12,238 nucleotides of DNA, taken from the NCBI GenBank assembly GCA_900551645.1, contig URWP01000063.1, forward strand, positions 1 to 12,238. The letters run 5' to 3'. Shown one piece after another: positions 1 through 5,718 of this stretch. Made by a program: the position numbers and the translations under genes. The stretch comes from an uncultured Bacteroides sp. (lineage in GTDB: Bacteria; Bacteroidota; Bacteroidia; Bacteroidales; Bacteroidaceae). Below the pieces are notes generated by a model, which ran no database searches, had not been told where the DNA came from, and saw only the letters and a list, made by a program, of their open reading frames with translations. Every line of letters starts with the position of its first letter. Position 1 is the stretch's first letter.

Positions 1-448
1 TCCCTTGCATGGCTTGAGCCGCCGAAAGGATAGGCCGTTGCTGCAAATCATCAGTCGATACAGTAGAAACCGCTGTAGTTACATCTTTACGTTTCACAGA
101 ACCATAACCGATAACCACTACTTCGTCCAGTAATTCATTATCTTCCTTCAAAACCACTTCCATAGAAGCCGAAGCCTTCAATTCTTGAGTCTGATAACCT
201 ACATAAGAAATAACCAACATAGAATTAGGAGCAACCGATAATGTAAAATTACCGTCAATATCAGTAATCGTACCATTGGTTGTACCTTTTTCAAGAACAC
301 TGGCGCCAATAATCGTATTGCTACTCGAATCGACTATACGCCCTTTTACAGTAAGTTTTTGTGCGAACGCACTCACGGATAACAACGCCGTCAGCAGAAC
401 TGCCAGCCATCTGCGCATATCCCACAGAATTTTTCTCCTGTCTTTCAT
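1..448 (-). CDS. SusC/RagA-family TonB-dependent outer-membrane receptor, N-terminal part (runs off the left edge)
   Basis: Only the first 149 codons are present; the gene continues beyond position 1. The product would be an outer-membrane receptor importing oligosaccharides or another nutrient with TonB energy, usually paired with a SusD lipoprotein (not in the window). Seen: a signal peptide (hydrophobic residues about 14-28, ending SAFAQ), then a CarboxypepD_reg-like beta domain (about 32-100, with KGRIVD, IIGASV, TDIDGNFTL and ISYVGY), then the TonB-box/SusC signature DEVVVIGYG (108-116), and the start of the plug (STDDLQQRPILSAAQAMQG). The ATG at 448 gives a slightly long positively charged n-region. 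An alternative ATG at 418 (MRRWLAVLL) also gives a complete signal peptide and cannot be excluded; neither has a well-spaced Shine-Dalgarno, which is normal in Bacteroides. The family call is secure; the substrate is unknown. Confidence 0.95.
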   Translation of the reverse strand, partial: MKDRRKILWDMRRWLAVLLTALLSVSAFAQKLTVKGRIVDSSSNTIIGASVLEKGTTNGTITDIDGNFTLSVAPNSMLVISYVGYQTQELKASASMEVVLKEDNELLDEVVVIGYGSVKRKDVTTAVSTVSTDDLQQRPILSAAQAMQG

Positions 449-503
449 ACGTACAATTTTTTGGTTAGTAAAAAGATTATAATTAACAAAACTTTGAACG
501 GTG

Positions 504-511
504 TAAATGTA
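504..511 (-). promoter_or_regulatory. Candidate -7 box for the susC-like gene
   Basis: The minus strand reads TACATTTA, one mismatch from the Bacteroides -7 consensus TAnnTTTG, about 56 nt upstream of the ATG at 448. No TTTG -33 box at the usual spacing was found; a TTG lies about 23 nt upstream. If the real start site is further upstream, this is just leader sequence. Confidence 0.3.
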
Positions 512-525
512 GAGAATAAGCTATT

Positions 526-545
526 CCCCCTTTACAACAAGGGAG
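526..545 (-). promoter_or_regulatory. Small hairpin upstream of the susC-like gene
   Basis: The minus strand reads CTCCCTT, then the loop GTTGTA, then AAGGGGG, which folds as a 7-bp stem including one G-U pair. It sits about 80 nt upstream of the susC start and has no following T-tract, so it is not a classic terminator. It could be a leader structure if transcription starts upstream of it. An adjacent dyad, GAATA-AGC-TATTC (514-526), partly overlaps it. Confidence 0.35.
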
Positions 546-557
546 GAATAAGTGGAC

Positions 558-574
558 CACAAAAAGGCATAAAA
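558..574 (+). repeat. Motif shared with the GH3/GH84 intergenic region, copy 1
   Basis: The 17-nt sequence CACAAAAAGGCATAAAA matches positions 5527-5543 with two differences, in the same orientation. Each copy has a TAAAAAAGTGGA 12-mer close by (612-623 here, 5539-5550 there). The placement upstream of two sets of glycan-use genes suggests a shared operator, but AT-rich sequence makes chance similarity possible. Confidence 0.35.
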
Positions 575-579
575 TACTG

Positions 580-597
580 TACTACAGAAAAGTAGTA
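580..597. promoter_or_regulatory. Inverted repeat TACTAC-N6-GTAGTA
   Basis: This is a perfect 6-bp dyad with a 6-bp spacer, about 130-150 bp upstream of the susC-like ATG. Its size and symmetry suit a dimeric regulator, or it may be a small RNA hairpin. There is no flanking T-tract. No known operator is recognised. Confidence 0.35.
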
Positions 598-611
598 TAA
601 ACAAAATGATT

Positions 612-623
612 TAAAAAAGTGGA
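612..623 (+). repeat. Exact 12-mer TAAAAAAGTGGA shared with 5539-5550
   Basis: The identical 12-mer occurs in the same orientation upstream of the GH84 gene. A shorter related AAGTGGA is at 550-556. It is a candidate cis-regulatory word for the locus; the A-run lowers its information content. Confidence 0.35.
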
Positions 624-676
624 AGTGTAATAGACTTCAATATACTCGGAAATCACCACTAAAAGGAGACCCAACC

Positions 677-832
677 TTATAGGACAGCCCGTTTCAGAAT
701 CGGAAGAATCATAACAACCCCCAATACTTGTTCATATAACCGATAAGACTTATCTGAATAACCTTCCGATAAAATAAAACTCAATGTGTAAAGTGAAAAA
801 ATGTACCCTATAATGGACAGAAATGCCATCAT
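677..832 (-). CDS. Possible small hydrophobic peptide, unrecognised
   Basis: A 51-residue frame starts at tandem ATG codons (832 and 829). It has two hydrophobic stretches, about residues 2-21 (MAFLSIIGYIFSLYTLSFIL) and 37-47 (VLGVVMILPIL), separated by a polar segment (SEGYSDKSYRLYEQ). The frame stays open upstream to 913, with a TTG at 883, but no better start is seen. A purine-rich AAGG lies some 13 nt before the first ATG, which is weak support. The position, between a 22-nt repeat array and the susC-like gene on the same strand, could suit a small membrane accessory protein, a remnant of a larger membrane protein, or a chance open frame in AT-rich sequence. No family is recognised. Confidence 0.22.
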   Translation of the reverse strand: MMAFLSIIGYIFSLYTLSFILSEGYSDKSYRLYEQVLGVVMILPILKRAVL

Positions 833-898
833 CTTATATATATAACACCTTAGAAGCTCTTTCTTTCCGTTTTTCAAATACAATATCCATAGTATTTT

Positions 899-983
899 AA
901 ACGAACGGATGTTTCACCCTAAACGAACGGATATTTCACTTCAAACGAACGGACATTTTACCTCAAACGAACGGACGTTCTGT
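899..983. repeat. Four tandem 22-nt direct repeats with core AAACGAACGGA
   Basis: The 11-nt core AAACGAACGGA begins at 899, 921, 943 and 965, identical in all four units. Each core is followed by an 11-nt AT-rich spacer of the type YRTTTYACYYT; the spacer is degenerate and the fourth has diverged. The period is exactly 22 nt, about two helical turns, so the cores lie on one face of the DNA. Read on the strand of the flanking genes, the core is TCCGTTCGTTT. A related TTTCACTCAAAC sequence at 1014-1025 may be a decayed unit, but it is out of phase. This looks like an iterated protein-binding site or a dispersed repeat family. The array is too short and the spacers too small for CRISPR. Confidence 0.9.
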
Positions 984-1073
984 AACATATAAGATTCTAT
1001 CAACACAAAACTGTTTCACTCAAACTGGTCTATATGCTGACCTTACACACGTAGATGGAAAATCGATTGATTA

Positions 1074-2717
1074 TCAGCGAATACGACGTACCAGATTTTC
1101 AAAATCCTCACGGGAAACACGTGCTTTATTTTTCACTTTGGCACGATAATTATAAATGGTATTCACTGAATAACGCAAAAATTCGGCAATCTGAGAACTA
1201 TCCGTAATCCCCAAACGGATAAGTGCAAAAATACGCAATTCTGTATTCAGCTGTTCATCACTTTTCGGTACGATACGCTCATTTTCCTGCAAAAGTTCAT
1301 TAAACTGTTCCACAAAATTAGGGAAAAGATGTAGGAAAGCCGAATCAAAATTAGCATACAATTCCCGAAGTGCCTCTTCCTGTAGCGTATCCGAGCGTGT
1401 CAGTTTAAACAATTCAGCCACTTGATTAGAAGAAATCTTTTTATTGACTAAACGACGGAAAGTATCCAGCTGCGTAATGTACGTGGAACATAAACGAAGG
1501 AAACGAGCAATATATTCTTCCTTTATCTTATTAGATTCCGCCAATTCTTCATTGGCAGATTGAAGGTCTTCATTTATCTGCTTCAGTTCAGCATTCAGCA
1601 AATTCAACTTCTCATTGGCTTTCAACAGATTCTCACGAGCGACAGCCAACTTCTTCAATTGCTTGTAGATGAACAACAACGCCAATAATACTACTACAGA
1701 AAGCAATGATACACAAATAATATAAAATTTCAACTGTGTATTCCGGTCTTGTAACATCATCCGGTAAGTATCACCGATTAACGACAAGTCATCCATACTT
1801 TGCCACACACGTAGACGGGCATTATATAACTGGGTTTCGCTCCACGAAAAGTTCATATACTGATAGCTATGCTCCAAATCTCCGGCATCAAGCAGCGCCT
1901 GTGCCAGCATCCATAACGAAGCATGGTCCTTGGTAGCCAAACGGATATCTGTAATGGCAGACAAAGCCAAACAAATCATGTATGAATTCCGATCATCCGC
2001 CTCCCGATAAATCAAAGCCCGATTATACATAACCAACGCATATTCCTGCGAGTTCACATCAGCCTTCAAAAGCCTTTCGTTATTGAGCGACAACGCCTTA
2101 TCAAGCTCACCGCTATCACGGTAAGAGGTCTCCTTCAAAATCAAATACAATGCTGAGTGAGGGTCCAATAACCGGTAAAGAGAATCTTTATACAATTCCG
2201 ATCTGGCAGTATATATCTTCCCTATATCTTCAGCCTGCGTATAGAATCCTGCTTCTCCATAAACATGATCGCAAGCGTTATAATAATCAATCAATTCTTT
2301 TTTTCCTAAATACCTGCGTTCTACCTGTTTCAACATATCAACGGCTTCCATATACATACCTGATGAAGCCAGTAAATACGACAAAGCTATCTGACTGCTG
2401 GATTTACGTATTCCATCGTCATAAGAATCGGCCAACTTAATATTATTGCTCAAATAATAGATAGCAGAATCACATAAATAAGACCGGTATCTTTCATATA
2501 ATTCATTATTCAACCGATAGTGTTCATCATATGAAAGAGAATCCTGTTTTAAACGATTCTTCAACATACTGATTTGACCTGCCCGCATCGATGTAAACGA
2601 CTCATTCTGAGAAATAGCCTGGTCCAAAACCTTTAACAATGAATCAAGCTTCGCATCAAGGGCAAATCCATAGAACGTGTTTATTATCAGAAGAAGAAAA
2701 AATATTTTGATTCTCAT
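1074..2717 (-). CDS. TPR membrane-anchored transcriptional regulator, DUF6377-like
   Basis: A 547-residue protein with, in order: a signal peptide or N-terminal anchor (about 1-20, MRIKIFFLLLIINTFYGFAL); a helical region with TPR-like repeats (about 25-325), predicted periplasmic; one strong transmembrane segment (about 331-352, FYIICVSLLSVVVLLALLFI); a cytoplasmic coiled coil (about 353-402, KLNLLNAELKQINEDLQSANEELAES); and a C-terminal helix-turn-helix of LuxR-like form (about 495-535, with LGITDSSQIAEFLRYSVNTIYNYRAKVKNKA). This matches Bacteroides DUF6377 proteins. No histidine kinase or receiver domain is present, so signal sensing and DNA binding appear to sit in one chain. The gene is co-oriented with, and next upstream of, the susC-like gene, which suggests local control. 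It has its own -7 box and follows a terminator, so it is probably not in one transcript with GH3. The role as a regulator is inference from architecture and context. Confidence 0.85.
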   Translation of the reverse strand: MRIKIFFLLLIINTFYGFALDAKLDSLLKVLDQAISQNESFTSMRAGQISMLKNRLKQDSLSYDEHYRLNNELYERYRSYLCDSAIYYLSNNIKLADSYDDGIRKSSSQIALSYLLASSGMYMEAVDMLKQVERRYLGKKELIDYYNACDHVYGEAGFYTQAEDIGKIYTARSELYKDSLYRLLDPHSALYLILKETSYRDSGELDKALSLNNERLLKADVNSQEYALVMYNRALIYREADDRNSYMICLALSAITDIRLATKDHASLWMLAQALLDAGDLEHSYQYMNFSWSETQLYNARLRVWQSMDDLSLIGDTYRMMLQDRNTQLKFYIICVSLLSVVVLLALLFIYKQLKKLAVARENLLKANEKLNLLNAELKQINEDLQSANEELAESNKIKEEYIARFLRLCSTYITQLDTFRRLVNKKISSNQVAELFKLTRSDTLQEEALRELYANFDSAFLHLFPNFVEQFNELLQENERIVPKSDEQLNTELRIFALIRLGITDSSQIAEFLRYSVNTIYNYRAKVKNKARVSREDFENLVRRIR

Positions 2718-2746
2718 AACTGTTAAATTTTCGATAAACAGTAATA

Positions 2747-2754
2747 CAAATGTA
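2747..2754 (-). promoter_or_regulatory. -7 box TACATTTG for the regulator gene
   Basis: The minus strand reads TACATTTG, an exact match to the Bacteroides -7 consensus TAnnTTTG, 30 nt upstream of the ATG at 2717. It would give a leader of roughly 20 nt. The -33 region has no clear TTTG at the standard distance. Confidence 0.5.
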
Positions 2755-2788
2755 ACAAAAAGTATTCATATTCCATAAGACAACCAAT

Positions 2789-2799
2789 ATAATTCAGAT
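2789..2799 (+). repeat. ATAATTCAGAT, also upstream of the GH3 gene
   Basis: This 11-mer recurs exactly at 5250-5260. A similar GATTCGGATGAAA at 2834-2846 matches AATTCAGATGAAA at 2791-2803 with two differences. It is a possible operator word upstream of both the regulator and GH3, but it is short and AT-rich. Confidence 0.22.
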
Positions 2800-2843
2800 G
2801 AAACATAAAAGTTCTAATAATCACAACAAAATATGATTCGGAT

Positions 2844-2879
2844 GAAAAAGGGAGTACAACCTCAAATGGCTACACTCCC
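2844..2879 (-). terminator. Rho-independent terminator of the GH3 gene
   Basis: On the minus strand the 12-bp stem begins GGGAGT and ends ACTCCC (2850-2879), with the loop ATTTGA. G-U pairs make the stem continuous only in minus-strand RNA. It is followed directly by TTTTTC. It lies about 90 nt after the GH3 stop codon and before the regulator gene. Confidence 0.85.
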
Positions 2880-2970
2880 ATAAAATTATTTTTATACAGA
2901 TATTACTATTGAAAACCAAATAAATGCATTTCCCGTAATTTCTACAGAAAACTTAACGGGAACCAGAAAT

Positions 2971-5193
2971 TCATTTCAACTCAAAGGCTACAGTTCCTTT
3001 TACATCGACAGCAGAAGCAGCAATGATAGCCTCAAATTTTCCCGGTTCGGCTATCCAGGAATGCTTGACATCATCAAAAAAGCTAAGAGATTCTTTATCA
3101 ATAACAAAAGATACTTCTTGCGTTTCTCCTGGGGCTAGCTTAATCTTTTTGAATCCTTTCAGTTCCTTCAGAGGACGAGGCAAGGAAGACTTCTTATCGG
3201 CTATGTAAAGTTGCACAACTTCCTGTCCCTCACGATTACCTGTATTCTTGACAGTTACTTTGACAGTCAATTCTCCATCAACCGACATAGTTTCAGCGTC
3301 TGCTACAGGCTTTCCGTATTCGAACGTCGTATACGAAAGCCCGTGTCCAAAAGCAAAAAGAGGTTTCACTTTCTTCTGCTTGTCAGCCCACCGGTATCCC
3401 ACAAAAATACCTTCATTATACTTAATATCAATAACAGAATCAGAACGTTCACCTGTGTATTCTCCCAATGCATGTGCACTGTTATCTTCTAATTTTACCG
3501 GAAAAGTAAAAGGTAATCTTCCGCTTGGATTCACATCTCCCATAAGTACAGCAGCCAATGAACTGCCAGCTTCTGAACCCAAATACCAATCCTGCACAAT
3601 AGCAGGCACTTCCTTTACCCAAGGCATGGCAACAGCATTACCCGATATATTCACTACAATCAAATTACTGTTGACTTCAGCCAAAGCCTGAATCACAGCA
3701 TCCTGTCCGTATGGCAACCCCAAGTCTTCACGGTCTGTATCTTCACAATCCTGATTGTTACTTTTATTCAATCCACCGATAAAAATCACATAGTCAGCAT
3801 CAGCAGCCTCAGTCTTCGCTTCAGCTATCAGCTCCTCCGGAGTCCGGTCATCTTTCAAGTCCTGTCCGGTTATCACACCGTTATACTCGCCACTGGCATC
3901 GCCTACATAACCACGGACATATACGACCTCTGCACGGTTACCTACACGTTGCCTGATTCCATCCAAAGGGGAAAGTTCACGTTGTACTTTAAGCGATGAA
4001 GAACCTCCACCTACAGTCATCATCTTGATAGCGTTTTCTCCTACAACAACAATCTTCTTGGCCCTATCAAGATTAATCGGCAACAATCCTCCTTCGTTCT
4101 GAAGCAGTACAATTCCCTCCTCACCGATTCGTCGGGCGGCTTCATAATGTTCAGGAGAAAGCATGGCTCCCCATGGACGGGAAGTATTCATTGTAGTACG
4201 GAAAGCCAGACGCAAGATACGTTTCACTTTATCATCCAATTCTTCTGTTCCGACTTTTCCTTCCTGTATGCGTTGAAGATAAGGCATAGCCAGATAATAA
4301 TTGTCGTAGGCATTGCTGGCACCGTTACTCAACCCGTTAGTCCAACTGCCGAATTCCATGTCAAGACCATTGGTAATGGCTTGGTCGGTATCATGCACGC
4401 CTCCCCAATCAGAAACTACAACACCGTCAAATCCCCATTCTCCTTTCAATATATCATTGAGCAGATATTGGTTATGACAGCAATGTTGCCCTTTATACAA
4501 ATTGTAGGAACCCATGATAGCCCATACCTTACCCTCTTGCACAGCAGCCTTGAATGCCGGCAAGTAAATTTCATACAAAGCACGGTCATCAACAATGACA
4601 TTCGTGGTATGACGATTCACCTCATGGTTGTTCAAGGCAAAATGCTTCACACAAGCTGCAACTCCATTCAGCTGTACACCTTCAATGTAAGGAACTACCA
4701 TACGGGATGCCAAGTAAGGGTCCTCACCCATGTATTCAAAATTACGCCCATTGAGAGGTGTCCGATAAATATTTACACCTGGACCCAAAAGCACAGTCTT
4801 GTTACGGTAACGTGCCTCTTCTCCGATACTTTTTCCATAAAGTAGAGACATTTCAGGATTCCAAGTGGCAGCAAGGCAAGTCAATGCAGGAAATGCAACA
4901 CAAGAATCATTCGTCCAGCCTGCCTGATCCCATTCGTCCCATAATACTTCCGGACGGATTCCATGAGGCCCGTCAGTCATCCAAAAATCTGGTATACCCA
5001 ATCGAGGTACTCCTGCACTACTGAACTTACTCTGTGCATGTACCAAAGCAATCTTTTCCTTCAAGGTAAGACGTGACAATGCATCCTCAACCCTTTCTTC
5101 TACTGGCCTACTTTCATCTAAATAGACAGGCTTCTGTTGGGCAGAAAGAGGTAAAACAGCAACAAAAGCCAAACTGACTAAAAAATTTTTCAC
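2971..5193 (-). CDS. Secreted glycoside hydrolase family 3, beta-glucosidase-like
   Basis: A 740-residue retaining beta-glycosidase, the usual length for three-domain GH3 enzymes. Seen: signal peptide 1-18 (MKNFLVSLAFVAVLPLSA before QQ), so it is exported and probably periplasmic; a (beta/alpha)8 domain with TDGPHGIR (73-80), GRNFEYMGEDP (149-159), KHFALNNHE (183-191) and the nucleophile motif SDWGG with Asp262; an alpha/beta sandwich domain with TVGGGSSS and a likely acid/base Glu484 before DREDLGLP; SGRLPFTFP (557-565), FAFGHGLSYTTF (613-624); and a C-terminal fibronectin III-like domain (about 645-728). The KHF-N-E arrangement is that of beta-glucosidase/xylosidase types, not the KHFPGHG form of NagZ-like N-acetylglucosaminidases. 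It is divergent from GH84 and co-oriented with the regulator and susC. It probably releases terminal beta-linked glucose or a related sugar from imported oligosaccharides; exact specificity is not readable. Confidence 0.96.
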   Translation of the reverse strand: MKNFLVSLAFVAVLPLSAQQKPVYLDESRPVEERVEDALSRLTLKEKIALVHAQSKFSSAGVPRLGIPDFWMTDGPHGIRPEVLWDEWDQAGWTNDSCVAFPALTCLAATWNPEMSLLYGKSIGEEARYRNKTVLLGPGVNIYRTPLNGRNFEYMGEDPYLASRMVVPYIEGVQLNGVAACVKHFALNNHEVNRHTTNVIVDDRALYEIYLPAFKAAVQEGKVWAIMGSYNLYKGQHCCHNQYLLNDILKGEWGFDGVVVSDWGGVHDTDQAITNGLDMEFGSWTNGLSNGASNAYDNYYLAMPYLQRIQEGKVGTEELDDKVKRILRLAFRTTMNTSRPWGAMLSPEHYEAARRIGEEGIVLLQNEGGLLPINLDRAKKIVVVGENAIKMMTVGGGSSSLKVQRELSPLDGIRQRVGNRAEVVYVRGYVGDASGEYNGVITGQDLKDDRTPEELIAEAKTEAADADYVIFIGGLNKSNNQDCEDTDREDLGLPYGQDAVIQALAEVNSNLIVVNISGNAVAMPWVKEVPAIVQDWYLGSEAGSSLAAVLMGDVNPSGRLPFTFPVKLEDNSAHALGEYTGERSDSVIDIKYNEGIFVGYRWADKQKKVKPLFAFGHGLSYTTFEYGKPVADAETMSVDGELTVKVTVKNTGNREGQEVVQLYIADKKSSLPRPLKELKGFKKIKLAPGETQEVSFVIDKESLSFFDDVKHSWIAEPGKFEAIIAASAVDVKGTVAFELK

Positions 5194-5249
5194 GATATTT
5201 TGATTTTAAAATAATGCCATCTGATTCTGTTCATTCAATCCTATCATCA

Positions 5250-5260
5250 ATAATTCAGAT
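5250..5260 (+). repeat. ATAATTCAGAT, also upstream of the regulator gene
   Basis: Exact 11-mer match to 2789-2799, same orientation. It lies 57 nt upstream of the GH3 ATG, against 72 nt upstream of the regulator ATG for the other copy. Weak evidence for a shared site. Confidence 0.22.
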
Positions 5261-5344
5261 ATGAATAAATATTTTTCTAAAACAACCAAGACCATCTAAA
5301 GCACAATCAAAGAACAAACCTTAAATAATTAAAGACATAATCTG

Positions 5345-5385
5345 ATACTGACCGCATAACATCGCAGAAGTATTTTCATCAGTAT
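5345..5385 (-). promoter_or_regulatory. Inverted repeat in the predicted GH3 leader
   Basis: ATACTGA (5345-5351) and TCAGTAT (5379-5385) can form a 7-bp stem, extended by one G-U pair, around a 27-nt loop. It would lie in the leader if transcription starts near 5416. No riboswitch class is recognised. Confidence 0.28.
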
Positions 5386-5422
5386 TAATCCAAGGTCATG
5401 ATTTCATTACATTGTTTTGTTT

Positions 5423-5430
5423 CAAAGATA
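5423..5430 (-). promoter_or_regulatory. -7 box TATCTTTG, probable GH3 promoter
   Basis: The minus strand reads TATCTTTG, an exact TAnnTTTG match. A TTTTGG element 22 nt upstream can act as the -33 box at slightly long spacing. This is the best promoter match in the window. It implies a long leader of about 220 nt before the GH3 ATG. Confidence 0.5.
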
Positions 5431-5526
5431 TAAAAAATGCAGAATCTATTTCCAAAAGGTAGAAAGATAAGGATAAATATGAATTCCACCAAAAACCAAA
5501 GTTTTAATAATCAAACACATAAGAAG

Positions 5527-5550
5527 CACATAAAGGCCTAAAAAAGTGGA
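5527..5550 (+). repeat. Motif pair shared with the susC upstream region, copy 2
   Basis: CACATAAAGGCCTAAAA (5527-5543) matches 558-574 with two differences, and TAAAAAAGTGGA (5539-5550) is identical to 612-623. Here the two words overlap; upstream of susC they are about 40 nt apart. The location is about 170-190 bp upstream of the GH84 ATG and beyond the predicted GH3 promoter. Confidence 0.35.
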
Positions 5551-5718
5551 TAAAGAGTAGACTATGGCATCCGATATAAAACTCTGAAATGCATATAATC
5601 ATACATCCATCGACCGGTTTTTACAAGTGCCCATTTGCAAATATCAAGTTATTTTACGAATATTGCATACTCAAGATGTTAAATCTCAAATTTCTAGTTT
5701 CACCTATAACCCTATAAT

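Larger units (their letters stand above)
449..1073. other. Long intergenic region upstream of the susC-like gene
   Basis: This 625-bp stretch lies between the end of the regulator gene (1074) and the susC-like start (448). It holds no convincing long gene. It does hold a four-unit 22-nt direct repeat array (899-983), a possible small membrane peptide gene (677-832), a dyad at 580-597, a hairpin at 526-545 and motifs also found in the GH3/GH84 intergenic region. No strong terminator with a T-tract is visible just downstream of the regulator stop, so some readthrough towards susC is possible. The composition is AT-rich, and the GC-containing repeat cores stand out within it. Confidence 0.7.
5194..5718. 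other. Divergent intergenic region between GH3 and GH84 genes
   Basis: This 525-bp AT-rich stretch has no credible coding frame. It holds a -7 box for the leftward GH3 gene (5423-5430), implying a leader of about 220 nt, with an inverted repeat in it (5345-5385). It also holds two motifs shared with the susC upstream region (5527-5550), an 11-mer shared with the regulator upstream region (5250-5260) and a 10-bp palindrome ATTTGCAAAT (5633-5642) before GH84. No perfect -7 box was found for GH84; GAATATTG, 20 nt after TTTG at about 5634, is a poor candidate. Confidence 0.6.

Noticed and set aside
899..983. CRISPR array
   Set aside because: Conserved units are only 11 nt with 11-nt AT-rich spacers that resemble each other, and there are no cas genes. 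This is a tandem 22-nt repeat.
449..1073. Invertible promoter or phase-variation switch upstream of susC
   Set aside because: I looked for long inverted repeats flanking a promoter segment and a nearby recombinase; only short dyads and direct repeats are present and no recombinase gene is in the window.
4147..4845. 232-residue plus-strand open frame inside the GH3 gene
   Set aside because: It is antisense to a fully conserved GH3 coding sequence and shows no domain, so it is a by-product of codon use on the other strand.
2971..5193. GH3 gene as a NagZ-type N-acetylglucosaminidase, prompted by the GH84 neighbour
   Set aside because: It lacks the KHFPGHG and catalytic Asp/His loop pattern of NagZ-type enzymes and has the full three-domain beta-glucosidase layout with a fibronectin III-like end.
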